DNA of 64,000 nucleotides from Timema cristinae (lineage: Eukaryota; Arthropoda; Insecta; Phasmatodea; Timematidae): NCBI GenBank assembly GCA_039000515.1, contig JBCFYV010000024.1:16706452-16770451 (forward strand). Reading direction: 5' to 3'. A program made the translations under genes and the position numbers. This document shows, in pieces, positions 1-11,439 of this stretch. How positions within the stretch are numbered: the stretch's first letter is position 1; every line of letters begins with the position of its first letter. The notes beneath the pieces are model-generated. The model did not search any database and was not told the DNA's origin. It saw nothing but the letters and a program-made list of their open reading frames with translations.

Positions 1-232
1 TGATAGCTCATGATATTAATTTATCACTCATAATTATGTAGCTGACGATTTCAGTCTGTCCATAACAGACTCTGCCTTAAAATATGAGTGAATAATGACT
101 CTAAGCATAGAAAGATTTCTGGATAGTCCAGTGGTTAAAACATTAGCGTACTAAGCCAAAGGTTCCGGTTTCGATTCTGGCGTCCAGGTTTCGTTTTTCA
201 ATCCAAAGATTTTTATTGTTATTATTACTGGT
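1..232 (+). mobile_element. SINE-D copy, cut by the window start
   Basis: A tRNA-like part at about 125-195 has an A-box-like TAGTCCAGTGGTTAAAAC and a B-box-like GGTTTCGATTCTGG. The preceding bases (TAACAGACTCTGCCTTAAAA, ATGAGTGAATAATGACTC) match the leader of the minus-strand copy at 40,125-40,440, so this family carries over 100 bp upstream of its tRNA-like part. The 3' side is AT-rich. Confidence 0.6.
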
Positions 233-357
233 TACTACCCAGCTTCTTAATGTCAGACTTTCCATAGTTGATGAGCTAGAGCTGTGAACGAGCTGAAAAG
301 TAGTGTTTATAGCTACTTTTTCTTTCAAGATAACTGTCATGGCTAATTATACTACTT

Positions 358-655
358 ACTATAAAGCCACATGGCTGACTCACTCACTGACATTAATGTT
401 CGCCCACTTCCAGATGAGCTAGAAACTTGAAATTTGGCAAAACTTATAAGCTGCTAGTCCGTAACCGACGGGAAAATTCCAAAAAGTTTAAAAATATATA
501 TATATATTTTTAACCCACGAAAAAAATTCAAAATGACGGAGCAATTTTAAAGTTGGTGTAGACCTTTCTTTGGAGATCTCTTGTGGCTAAACGGTAAGAC
601 CTATCAAAAGCGGCTCTGGAATTACATTAGTTTACATCCACTTGCAAAGAAAACT
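358..655 (-). repeat. interspersed repeat Rep-2, minus copy
   Basis: The reverse complement matches 53,785-54,070 over about 300 bp. Shared words include AAAGCCACATGGCTGACTCA, GAGCTAGAAACTTGAAAT and TGGAGTTCTTTTGTGG-like sequence. One end is TA-rich in both copies. No coding capacity or clear terminal repeats were seen, so the class is unknown. Confidence 0.7.
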
Positions 656-1082
656 CGCCGGGGTTATGGGGCGTAGCATCAAAGAGCAAAGCGAGTCTAT
701 ATCTAAGAACCTTTCATAGTTGATCCAATAAAAATACGATAAGTATAAAGTTTAAGTTTAAGTTTGTCATAAAAGGCGGGCGTATATTTTAAAATACCCT
801 ATATGTTAACCGTACATCCGAGCAATTTGTTCGGTGGAGTGGTTTCTGCGTGAAAGAGTTAAAGACAAACAATAATAATTACTAATGTTTATGTATCAGC
901 AGGACATAATTGTAGCCCAACCCATGGCATGCGGTCCCCGAGCTATTTTCTTCCGGCCAGCTATTATCAACAAGTTTTTAAATAAATAATAAAAATTGGT
1001 GTAACCCTGACTTTCACTACCAAAATACTTGAGGTACAAAAAAATTCTTCACTCATCCTAATAATTATACAATGGTTTATTC
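656..1082. other. non-coding AT-rich stretch
   Basis: No convincing open frame, repeat or RNA was recognised here. Confidence 0.5.
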
Positions 1083-1193
1083 ATATATATATGTATATAT
1101 GTATATATATGTATATATGTATATATATGTATATATATATATATATAAAACTGTATATATGTATATATATGTATATATATGTATATATATATA
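1083..1193. repeat. TA/GTATATAT microsatellite
   Basis: Alternating TA with interspersed GTATATAT units. It flanks the left end of the pogo-like element; the right flank at 3,321-3,372 is also (TA)n, so the element probably inserted inside this microsatellite. Confidence 0.9.
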
Positions 1194-1511
1194 GAGGAGA
1201 AGGTAGGAATATGAGATACCCATTTTATTTTTCCCCATATCAAACCTCAAAATAGACTTAGACTAAAGAATAAAACGTCTAAAGAAAGGTAATTCTATGT
1301 GCAATAAGTGACATAAACAGAAATTAGATAGACCAAACCACTATAAAAAAATATCTTATTTAATAAAAATTGGCACAAACTGATTTTTCAAAAATAGGGT
1401 AGTAATATGAGATAGTATTTCCAGATAAAAAAAAACAATAATTATATGTATAAAACTTCAAAACAAGGACTATAAATATAGTCTACTGTTGTCAAATTAT
1501 ACATTTCTATT

Positions 1512-2941
1512 CTATTTACAATAATCACATACATAGGTGTCTTTTTCTGCACCAGCACAATCACTATGGGCCCACATCTTGCATAGGAGACACTCTACCC
1601 ACAATTCTCCCATAGAGTCGTTAGAAAATTTGCCATCACAAAATAGGCAACTGGCATCCTGTGAATCTGGATGAAGCTGGCCAGGTTCATCCATATCAGA
1701 ATCATCAGAATCAATTAATGAAGCACTATCATCACTTCAAGATTCTTCTGTTTCGGATTCAATAAGCCTAACTTGCCTCTTCTTTTGATTTTTTGAATTT
1801 CTTCTTTTAGAGGATAAGGTGACAGCTCGCTTTGGTGTAGAGCAAAGTAAGTCATTCTTATATTGTGATGAGGTAATAACTGCGGAACCACATGATTTAC
1901 GTCCACGATTTGTAGCTTTAGCTTTAACTGTTGGAACAGGTGAGATGTCGTGAGGTTTGAATGTTTTCCCTAAGCCACTTGTAGATGGACCGGAGCTAGA
2001 TGGAGTATGCGGTGCAATCATTGCAGACTTGGATGTACCGGCGCTAGTTGGACTCGGTGGAGAGACGTGAGTTGCAGATGTGGATAGACAGGAGCTAGTC
2101 GGAGTCTGCGGGGAAACATCAGTTGCAGGCAAAGTTTGTGCTATTTGTGGTGATGTGGTCAAAGATAGGGGCCCTACTTTTTGGGCTGCTGCTATATAAT
2201 CCGTGTCGGAGAAAATATTCTTATTTAGCGGGTAGATTCCGGTTACAAGAAATCCCTTAACAGCTATTTCAGCTGTTTGCACTTTCAAATATGCCTTCCC
2301 GAATAAGTCTGCAATGTCGAATGGACTCAGTGCTCTTTGTTGTTGCCGCAAACATAGCCGCACTTCCTCGCTGTAGTACGCCTTCAGTGGACCCATGAAG
2401 GTTTTATCTAGAGGCTGTAATTTGTGTGTCGAGTGCGGGGAAGCGACACAATTGACACAAAATTATTTCTGGCCAAATTGATGACCTCTATATTTCTGGT
2501 GTGGCTATAATGGCCATCCAGAGTCAACAATACTGGAGAATATTTTGTCGGTTTGGCAACATTTAAGAAATGCTGGAACCATTTTGTGAAAAGGTGTGCT
2601 TGAATCCAGCCAGACGGGTGGTATGTAGCAATCGATCCATGTGGGGCTCCTTTCATCAACTGCTTGTTTTCATTTTTCCTTGGAAAAATTATCATCGGAG
2701 GCACAAAACTCCCTGCTGCATTCATGCAACACACTAAAGTAATCAGCCCACCTCGTTCGGCTGAAGTTAGGCTAACAACTTGTCTTTTGCCTTTTAACCC
2801 CACAACTTTGGGTATTTTTGACTGATGTTTGAACATAAAGAATATGTAATATGATCTAATAGAGTATTGAAAAACACTTGTGTTAAAAACTGTGGTAGAA
2901 ATATGAGATAGTCTCATATTACTACCCACCAAGTGTCTCAT
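1512..2941 (-). pseudogene. pogo/Jerky-type DDE transposase remnant with C-terminal PHD-like finger
   Basis: Remnant of a transposase that would cut and rejoin its own element ends. In coding order the first open segment (2,941-2,408) has the DDE-domain stretch KGKRQVVSLTSAERGG, then PPMIIFPRK, APHGSIATYHPSGW and LTLDGHYSHTRN, which holds the second catalytic Asp. The DETG segment with the first catalytic Asp is absent, as are the N-terminal helix-turn-helix domains. A frameshift near 2,440 breaks the frame just before the conserved HKLQPLD-like segment. The next open segment (2,396-1,737) has [21 protein letters not shown], then a long Ser/Thr/Pro-rich tail. A TGA at 1,737-1,739 interrupts the frame. 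The same frame resumes and ends with a Cys/His-rich finger (CLFCDGKF, W-ECLLCKMWAHSDC, CDYC; 1,694-1,512) resembling a PHD finger, known as a C-terminal addition in some pogo transposases. At least three lesions make it non-functional. Confidence 0.85.
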
Positions 2942-2950
2942 ATTTCAACC
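2894..2950. promoter_or_regulatory. cluster of three terminal-motif repeats, two forming a palindrome
   Basis: GGTAGAAATATGAGA (2,894-2,908), a 3-bp spacer and TCTCATATTACTACC (2,912-2,926) form a near-perfect inverted repeat. A third inverted copy follows at 2,934-2,950. The same motif sits at both element ends, so these are probably transposase-binding sites. They lie next to the upstream end of the broken transposase frame, so they may instead mark the junction of an internal rearrangement that joined two element ends. Confidence 0.6.
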
Positions 2951-3315
2951 AACTCATTGTTTTGGGTTTTTCTAATAACTCACATGGAAAGACGCAATAT
3001 TTGTGTGAACTATATTTTTATTCTAAAACTACAATTCATATAATGTAACTTAACGCATTAATTTGTTGAAAAATCTTGATAGAAACAGTCGTAGTTGGCT
3101 AATCAATAATTACTAGCGAAAACTTTAAGCTGGCGCAAAAACATCAAACGTTCACCATGCTTCAGTACTACAAACAAAACGCTCGCTGTCTGCAACATAA
3201 CGGTGGCGTGTCTGAGGTGTATAGTTTCCAAGATATCTGCTAGATGCAAGTAGTGAAAAGAGATCAAAACCATGGTATCTCAAATTTCTACCCTATCTCA
3301 TATTCCTACCTTCTC

Positions 3316-3320
<5 letters not shown>

Positions 3321-3372
<52 letters not shown>
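3321..3372. repeat. (TA)n microsatellite
   Basis: About 25 uninterrupted TA units directly after the right end of the pogo-like element. Confidence 0.95.
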
Positions 3373-3374
<2 letters not shown>

Positions 3375-4437
3375 TATATTGTGCTTGTAATAAGTGTTTT
3401 AAGTCAAAAGTGTTACTTGTGTAATTCTTTTATCATATTTTGACTCTCTCTCCCTCAACCCCTAGGAGAAATAAGTATTGTGATCATCAAAAAACACGAA
3501 TTCGTTATTTTGATAAATGATGACATTTGATGACCCCCTGAAACCAAAAAGTGTTTTTTGTGATAACGTCTGTCTGTATCTCTCAATGTTTTTAGAGTAT
3601 AAAGCCGGCTCGTTCCCTATACCGGCTTGCAGTTAGCGCTACCGTGCCCACTGCGCAGCTGTGACGTCAGCTCGTGACCTCCACCTGCCGGCTTGCTTCA
3701 GTTCAATAAGCTACTTACTTACTTACTACACGTGGTCATGCAGTGTCAAACTCGTTAATCAGGTCTCATTTATGTCAAGTTTGCTACTAAATTCACTGTG
3801 AATAGTAAATATTTTTATGTTTATTGTAAACTTAATGATTATTTATGTGTGAGCCGTGAAGTGTTACAAAAAGTTTTGTAGCGCTACTAGAAAATGCTGG
3901 GAAAGTATTGTACCATTCCCGTGGGCAATGGTAGCCATAAGATAACTAAGGGTTATATAGCACAACTTCCCTACATATCCTAGTGCCAGACCAAGATGGA
4001 TTCATCTTTGTAAACGTAATAGAAAATGAAATCTTGATTATTTGTGTTATATTTACTCAAAATTTTTTTACCTGATGATTATGAATGCAACCTTCGGGCC
4101 GAACTGCTGAACTTGCCTAAGAAAAACAAATTAAAATCGTCTGCTGTTTCTTCCCTTAAACTAAGCATCGTGTCTTCAAAAATGTTATCCAAGGGAAAAG
4201 TATTACCCGTGAAGCTAGGACTGAATATAGACTAAAAAAAACAAATAGTAATAATTGATGTACTATCTTCTATAGATATGCAGAGAAAGAAAACACAAGT
4301 AGACGGTGTAGTTAATTGTTTCTCTAAAAACCTTAGCGACGAAACCAGTCAAACCAATGGGAATCAGACTGAAATGATTACAAGATATCTTAAATTACAA
4401 AAGGAAAACAAAATATTGAAATACAAACTAATGAAAC
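3373..4437. other. non-coding stretch with a GC-richer block at 3,595-3,690
   Basis: The block contains TATAAAGCCGGC (3,599) and, about 60 bp on, TGACGTCA (3,662-3,669), so it could be a core promoter or part of an LTR. No partner LTR or downstream gene was found. The rest is AT-rich and unassigned. Confidence 0.4.
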
Positions 4438-4448
4438 AATAAAGTACG

Positions 4449-4649
4449 GCTCCCAGCACAGATTTATCTGATTACCAAACCCTTCTTTCACCTCTGTCAA
4501 GACATCTTGTGAATGTGGGGAATGCCAGGCTGCCACCGTGGTTCGGATTCCACGTTAAACTGTAGGTCCTCCATTTCATCTCACAATCACCCTACCATTA
4601 CACATTAGCGTAAGTGCGTATAACCCGAACGGGTAGTAAGACGCTGTGC

Positions 4650-4680
<31 letters not shown>
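4449..4680 (+). mobile_element. SINE-A, 5'-truncated
   Basis: Lacks the tRNA-like head and begins within the body at CTCCCAGCACAGATTTATC. It ends with the shared tail (GCGTATAACCCGAACGGGTA) and (AAT)n. An exact direct repeat AATAAAGTACG flanks it (4,438-4,448 and 4,681-4,691), so truncation happened at insertion. Confidence 0.9.
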
Positions 4681-4686
<6 letters not shown>

Positions 4687-4807
4687 GTACGTTGAAACTA
4701 AAATATTTGGAAATTTGTAGGCTCGGGAGAGAACTTATTTCTCTGAAAAAGAAAGTCCCGAATTAGTTGAAGAAACAAAATTCGAGGAAAACTAGTTACT
4801 GTTTTTA

Positions 4808-5871
4808 GGGGGCGTTCAAGTATTACGTAGGCACCCTAGAGAGGGAGGGGGTTTGAGCTTTGCTTATATTCACTGACAAGGGGGGGGGGGGCAGAACAAT
4901 GCTTACGTAAGACAGAGAAAGATGAGCAAAATTGAGGGAGGGCGCATCGAAAGCCGCTTGGACTTCGGGTGGCAATGAAGATCCTGAGTGGCTAAACGAG
5001 GAAGAAGTGAAGTCTATAGAAGTAAGCCAAAGCTTGAGTGACCTAGGTCCCCAAATAGAAACATAATAATTGACAGTGTTGGGACGTGGATTCAAAGACC
5101 TTGGTCATCGTATTAAATGGAGCTTAGGGCTTAAGGTGTTTTTTTATTAATAAAATATTCATATATTCACTAATAATTCCCTTTTTTTATAACTTAATCG
5201 AAAGAAAATTAAAATTTTAAATTTTTATAATGGTATAATCTGTTTTAATTTTACCTGTTCAATAACTTTAAGGGTGACCTGGTGGTCTAGGGGTAAGATG
5301 TCGGACTTCTATGCTGGGGTCCAGGGTTCAATCCTCGGTCCCGGCACAGATGTATCTGATTAACAAATCCTTCCTTCACCTCTGACAAGTTATCTTGTGA
5401 ATGTGGGAATGCCAGGCCTCCACCATGGTTCGGATTCCACGTTAAACTGTAAGTCCTCCATTTCATCTCACAATCACTCTACCATTACACATTAGCGTAA
5501 GTGCGTATAACCCGAATGGGTAGTAAGACGCGGTGCTAATAATAATAATAATAACTTTAAATTCGTTGTATACCAGTGCTAATTTCAACTATTTCGCAAT
5601 ATTAATTTACAACTTTATGTTAATAACTACCAGCAATTTATAAATTGCATGGTGTTTTTTATCATCGCGTCTTACTACCTGTTCAAGCAAGAGGAAATTT
5701 GCATGAGAAAAAGAACGGTTATTCCTGTGAACAAATGAAAAAAAGTTGACAAATCTTACGTAAGGAAGAGGGGTAGGGGGTGGGTCAGGCATGTGCTTAT
5801 TTTGCTTACAAGGTGGGGGGAAGGGGTTAAAAATAGCCAACAATGTGCTTACGTAAAACTTGAACGCCCTC
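4808..5871. mobile_element. Harbinger-like non-autonomous DNA element
   Basis: Inverted ends: GGGGGCGTTCAAGTATTACG at 4,808 and the reverse complement of GAGGGCGTTCAAGTTTTACG at about 5,871. Both ends are flanked by TTA, the 3-bp target type typical of PIF/Harbinger. Inner TTACGTAAG motifs near 4,910 and 5,756 and G-runs near both ends add symmetry. No transposase frame is present. A SINE-A copy sits inside at 5,272-5,549, so the element itself is about 780 bp. Confidence 0.7.
5272..5549 (+). mobile_element. SINE-A, full length
   Basis: Head with A box (TGGTCTAGGGGTAAG) and B box (GGTTCAATCCTC), body with the CGTGG-like/CCACG hairpin, shared tail and (AAT)n. The target-site duplication AATAACTTTAA is exact (5,261-5,271 and 5,550-5,560). 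It is nested in the Harbinger-like element and therefore younger than it. Confidence 0.95.
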
Positions 5872-5872
5872 T

Positions 5873-6550
5873 TACAAGTAATCAGTTGGATTTATTGCTT
5901 TGTAATAAACGCGAGCTTCAGTGAAAAAAAGGAATAAATTGTAGTTGCTCTGTCTCTGTAATATTTAGGCAAACGAACTTATGTGTATTTACAAAAACAA
6001 AAAATGTCACTATCCACTACCAGGTTTGTTGATTCTAAAAAAAAATTGACCTCAACCCTTGGTATCCGTCAGGGATTTTTAGAAGACGTGATGCGCATAC
6101 TGAAGATAGCTGGGGAAAATAAAGAAACACATGAAAAGTTGCAGTTCTTCAATATGACGTAATGCAGATAAATAAGGATAAGAGGTTAAGAGGATAAGAG
6201 GTCCAAGATTCGTTCAAATTTTAGGTCCCCACAAAAAAATGCAAGTAATAATAGTAGGATGACTCTTTTCTAACTGGAAGTAATACATATTTGTAGACCT
6301 TTGACTTCAAAATCCTCTGTAATAGGAAAGTCTGGATGTTATTATTAACAAGCTAAATTATAATTTCATTAGAGGTAGTGAAATATATAATAACAATAAC
6401 CCATGTACTAAATAAATAATAATAATAATAACAACAATTGTTTTATCTAGTATGAGTGATAATGTGAGTAGGGAAAATAGCTTATACTAGCCGCAGACCT
6501 GCTACGCTGTTAGATCTCGGCGCGCAGAATTGAGTTTTTGTACCACTGAC
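5873..6550. other. non-coding AT-rich stretch
   Basis: Nothing recognised apart from short (AAT)n runs near 6,415. Confidence 0.5.
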
Positions 6551-6564
6551 TTAATAATATTATT

Positions 6565-6825
6565 ACCCGCCTCGGTGGCGTAGTTGGCTAACGCGCTAGT
6601 CGTGTAGAGCTCGACTGCTGAGGACGGGGAGATCGAGGTTCGAATCTCGGTCGGGTGAACTGGGGGAGGGGAGGGTTCCTAAATGGTTTTCCACTCTCCC
6701 TCCACGCAAATGCGGGTTCACTTCCTCTAATTCAACCTTCCCAATTCCTAATCCATTAGATTAATTAGTACTTAAAGAGTATAACCCGAACGGGTAGTAA
6801 GACGCGGTGCTAAGTATTATAAGTA
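6565..6825 (+). mobile_element. SINE-B, full length
   Basis: The tRNA-like head CCCGCCTCGGTGGCGTAGTT has an A-box-like start, and a B box (GGTTCGAATCTCG) follows about 60 bp on. The body contains TTTTCCACTCTCCCTCCACG. The 3' tail is the same one used by SINE-A. The target-site duplication TTAATAATATTATT (14 bp) is exact on both sides. Confidence 0.95.
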
Positions 6826-6839
6826 TTAATAATATTATT

Positions 6840-7892
6840 TCTGCAAAACCAATCGTCGTATGAAAAAAAAAAATTAAATAAAAGATTAACTTCAGACTAT
6901 TATCTAATAGTTTCCCCACAGATGAAAACTTCCTGGTTGAAAAGAAGAAAAAAAACTCCTCCCATAGTACTTTTCTCAGCTCGTACAGTTTCACTGTATT
7001 GTTTTTTAATGTATAAATAATATTATTGCATTCATAAAATAAAAAATGTACTGTTTTAATCGTCAAATTGTGATGAATAAATACATATATAAAACACTAT
7101 ATTTGAGGTGTCACACAGCCGTGTAGGGCGATGTATTTAAACGCGTTACACTAAGAAGTTTAAACGGTTGTGCTCAGTGGAGTGGCTCTGGTCACGAAGT
7201 GACGTCATCAGCTCCTGCTAAATGAGCCATAAAACTGGCTGAACTGGCCAACCTTGTGTTCTCGGACTAGAGCAGAAACCCTTTTACCAATCAGACTCTT
7301 AACACTTGGATTCCAGGGTTTACATAAGGTTTTTTTTTTAATTAGATATCTAACTCTAAAATTAAAAGAAGTGTACTGATGGGGGGAAAGAGAAAACAAT
7401 AATTTTCTCAAAATCTGCTCTGATGATATTTATTAAATTTTGTTTCTAGACAATATTTGTTTAATATTACAGAAAAATTATCCAATTTTGATAATACATC
7501 CGCAACTATATGAGATACAAAAAAAACTTATCATTGTGAAGTTGTACTGTTAAAATTAAAAATATTTTAATTTTGAATATGTATTTTATTAAAACCAATA
7601 TTTTCTGAGCTATAAGCAAATATTTACATTTTTTTATGGATAAATTAGAAATATGTGATTGATTGTTATGCTTTATAAATGTTTCTGTAACAGTGTTTAT
7701 TAAATTTACTGTATTCTCTTTATTGGAATGTTTCTGCAACAATGTATATAATTTAGTTTCATAAGTCTTAGAAGTTTTTAGAAAATGTTTCTATTTTAAG
7801 ATTAAAGAGAGAGAAAATCTTGAGCGATCTACCATGTCATTTATTTTTCTTACGCTCGTTATGTTTGCTACGTTATGAGGATCATGACCTCG
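6840..7892. other. non-coding AT-rich stretch
   Basis: Contains a TGACGTCA palindrome at 7,200-7,207. No gene, RNA or known repeat was recognised. Confidence 0.5.
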
Positions 7893-9800
7893 AGTCGTGA
7901 ATGATGGATCCACCAAACTGACCTATATGATGAGTGGTGAAACCACCACACTGACCTATATGATGAATGGTGAAACCACCACACTGACCTATATGATTAA
8001 AGGTAAACCACCACACTGACCTATATGATTAATGGTGAAACAACCACACTGACCTATATGATGAATGGTGAAACCACCACACATGACCTATATGATGAAT
8101 GGTGAAAACACCACACTGACCTATATGATTAATGGTGAAACCACCACACTGACCTATATGATTAATGGTGAAACCACCCCACTGACCTATATGATGAATG
8201 GTGGAACCACCACACTGACCTATATGATGAATGGTGAAACCACCACAATGACCTATATGATTAATGGTGGAACCCCCACACTGACCTATATGATTAATGG
8301 TGGAACCCCCACACTGACCTATATGATTAATGGTGGAACCCCCACACTGACCTATATGATGAAAGGTGAAACCACCACATTGACCTATATGAGTAATGGT
8401 GGAACAACTAAATTGACCTAAATGATGAATGGTGAAACCACCACACTGACCTATATGATGAATGGTGAAACCACTATACTGACCTATATGATTAATGGTG
8501 AAACCACCACACTGACCTATATGATGAATGGTGAAACCACCACACTGACCTATATGATTAATGGTGGAACCACCACACTGACCTATATGATGAATGGTGA
8601 AACCACCACACTGACTTATATGATGAATGGTGAAACCACCACACTGACCTATATGATGAATGGTGAAATCACCACACTGACCTATATGATGAATGGTGAA
8701 ACCACCACACTGACCTATATGATTAATGGTGGAACCACCACACTGACCTATATGATGAATGTTGAAACCACCACATTGACCTATATGATTAATGGTGGAA
8801 CCACCTCACTGACCTATATGATGAATGGTGAAACCACCACACTGACCTATATGATTAATGGTGAAACCACCCCACTGACCTATATGATGAATGGTGAAAC
8901 CACCACACTCACCTATATGGTTAATGGTGAAACCACCACACTGACCTATATGATGAATGGTGAAACCACCACACTGACCTATATGATTAATGGTGAAACC
9001 ACCACACTGACCTATATGATTAATGGTGGAACCACCACACTGACCTATATGATGAATGGTGAAACCACCACAATGACCTATATGATTAATGGTGGAACCC
9101 CCACACTGACCTATATGATTAATGGTGGAACCCCCACACTGACCTATATGATGAAAGGTGAAACTACCACATTGACCTATATGAGTAATGGTGGAACAAC
9201 TAAATTGATCTAAATGATGAATGGTGAAACCACCACACTGACCTATATGATGAATGGTGAAACCACTATACTGACCTATATGATTAATGGTGAAACCACC
9301 ACACTGACCTATATGATGAATGGTGAAACCACCACACTGACCTATATGATTAATGGTGGAATCACCACACTGACCTATATGATGAATGGTGAAACCACCA
9401 CACTGACTTATATGATGAATGGTGAAACCACCACACTGACCTATATGATGAATGGTGAAATCACCACACTGACCTATATGATGAATGGTGAAACCACCAC
9501 ACTGACCTATATGATTAATGGTGGAACCACATGACCATAGTTAATGTGAACCACCACATGACCTATATGATGAATGGTGAAACCACCACATTGACCTATA
9601 TGATTAATGGTGGAACCACCACACTGACCTATATGATGAATGGTGAAACCACCACATTGACCTATATGATTAATGGTGAACCACCACACTGAACTATATG
9701 ATTAATGGTGAAACCACCACATTGACCTATATGATGAATGGTGAAACCACCACATTGACCTATATGATGAATGGTGAAACCACCACACTAACCTAAATGA
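7893..9800 (+). repeat. 33-bp minisatellite, about 58 units
   Basis: The unit is ACCTATATGATGAATGGTGA followed by AACCACCACACTG. Because 33 is divisible by three, it stays open for long stretches and reads as an 11-residue repeat (TYMMNGETTTL), but no start context, flanking exon or domain supports coding. Units vary at MMN/MIN, GET/GGT and TTT/TPT positions. A 792-bp (24-unit) block occurs twice. Several single-base losses cluster at 9,520-9,690. Confidence 0.97.
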
Positions 9801-11439
9801 TGGAGATGTCCATCGTACATGTATGGGTGCATATATATATATATTATTATATATATACATTTTTTTGAAAATCGTGTTTTACCAAGCTAGATATCAAGGA
9901 TGTCTTAAATTAAACGTGGAGTAGTATGATGATTGGTGACTAAAGATACCAGTCCGTTACGTTCACATTAACGCTGACCTTTTCAAACACCTTTTGTGTG
10001 TTCGCCGTGTTTTATTACCGGTTTGTGTAATTCACATATTTACATAAGGGCGATTGGTGCTTTTCATTTGGCGTGGAAATGCAGAGCTATGGGAACAAAT
10101 GATTAGCTTCAAGAATTTTTATTGGTTTGCAATTTTCTTTGCAGAAAAGGTTTGTTCAAGAATATAAGCATGTTGATTAAGTTATACTTTTTATATAAAC
10201 ACCACCTATATAATTTTAGCAATGATCAAATATCAATAAAATTGACATTTTTCAATAAAAACTACCGGCTGCATAACAAAATAATTAAAAAATGTAACAT
10301 TTAATAAACATCGATACATTATATTAGAAGAGGAATTTAAAATATTACTATAAAATTTTCCCTCGCTCTCGAGAAAACTGATATTTCAAAACGTATAATT
10401 TTTCCACAAGACCTGTCCGGTAGCTAAGAGCCATATACTGTTTCCGTGATCCATCTGCTCTTGTTGGCGCGGAAGGATACTTTGATTGTTTGTGAAGCCA
10501 CCCACGCCACGCCTTTCACCCTTCCACCCACCATCCCACAAAATAGGTTTTAGACTTTTGCTCGACAGGGCCAAGGGCCTTGATGAGGAAGGTAGAAGAG
10601 TGAGGATATGTACCCGTATTTGGGTGCAGGGAGACTTGGAAACAATTTAATAAAAATAAAAACACCCTCACTACACTTGAACGAGATTCGAACCTCAATC
10701 ATTAATGTGGGTAGTGAGCAGTAGAATAAAATAAATGGCATGGTGCACTGCACATAATTTCTCTCTCTTTTATCTAAAAGCTCGTAGATTTGGGAAAACA
10801 AACCATATAAATTTGTTGTATAAACATCCCGACAAAGAGCATAAATGAAATAATATAAACTGTTATAGAAACATTGATAAAAGAGGAACATCTCTGTCCA
10901 CCGAAGAACATAACAAACAATTTAACATTTTAAATATCTCCACTAGAAATATTTAAATAATATGAATATTAGATATAAATAATAATATAAATATATAATA
11001 TAAGTATGTATTTCTTATGGAGATATTTGAAATGTATAAAATAAACAATAACTAAAAGTTTTTTTAACTATAAGTAAATTTACTTATGGCTAAAAAACTT
11101 TTGGTTATTGATTTATGAAAATATATTCCAAATAAAAATGTTAGTTATATAGTGATAAGGCTTTACAATTACCAATTATATCCTTCTCACATGCACTTAC
11201 ACAAATAAACACAACAATTACATTTTTGAGTAGGCCCTGAAGGAAAAATATAATACAGCCCAACAGTTAGATAAGACCCAGTTATCGTGGTAAGACTATA
11301 TACTTATTAACTTGAAATTACAATTAAAATTGACGTCATCCGATCCCGTGTATATATTGGCTCTCGTCTAGGTCATAACTCGCTGTACAACATCGTTCAT
11401 TTGTGCTTGAATGACTTGAGTCAGACATATTCGCACGTC
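9801..11439. other. non-coding AT-rich stretch with (TA)n and a decayed SINE head
   Basis: (TA)n lies at about 9,832-9,857. At 10,640-10,720 (minus) a B-box-like GAGGTTCGAATCTCG suggests an old SINE-B remnant. A TGACGTCA occurs at 11,331-11,338. Short open frames overlap on one strand and show no recognisable domain. Confidence 0.4.

Larger units (their letters stand above)
1194..3320 (-). mobile_element. pogo-family (Tc1/mariner superfamily) DNA transposon, internally damaged
   Basis: Inverted ends match: GAGGAGAAGGTAGGAATATG at 1,194 and its reverse complement ending near 3,318-3,320. Both ends abut (TA)n, as expected for insertion at TA. The interior carries the transposase remnant at 1,512-2,941. 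Copies of a terminal motif (GGTAGNAATATGAGATA) recur inside near 1,399, 2,894, 2,912, 2,934, 3,287 and 3,296. The 5' part of the transposase gene, which should encode the DNA-binding domains, is missing. Confidence 0.8.

Noticed and set aside
3590..3720. Gene promoter with TATA box and CRE
   Set aside because: Motifs are present but no gene follows, and the block could equally be part of an LTR or chance.
5272..5350. SINE heads as functional tRNA genes
   Set aside because: No complete cloverleaf with a matched acceptor stem; each is followed by a SINE body and tail, and flanked by target duplications.
8065..9534. Long plus-strand open frames with 11-residue repeats, apparently a repetitive protein
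   Set aside because: The frame stays open only because the 33-bp unit is divisible by three. Single-base changes break it, there is no splice or start context, and flanking DNA is non-coding.
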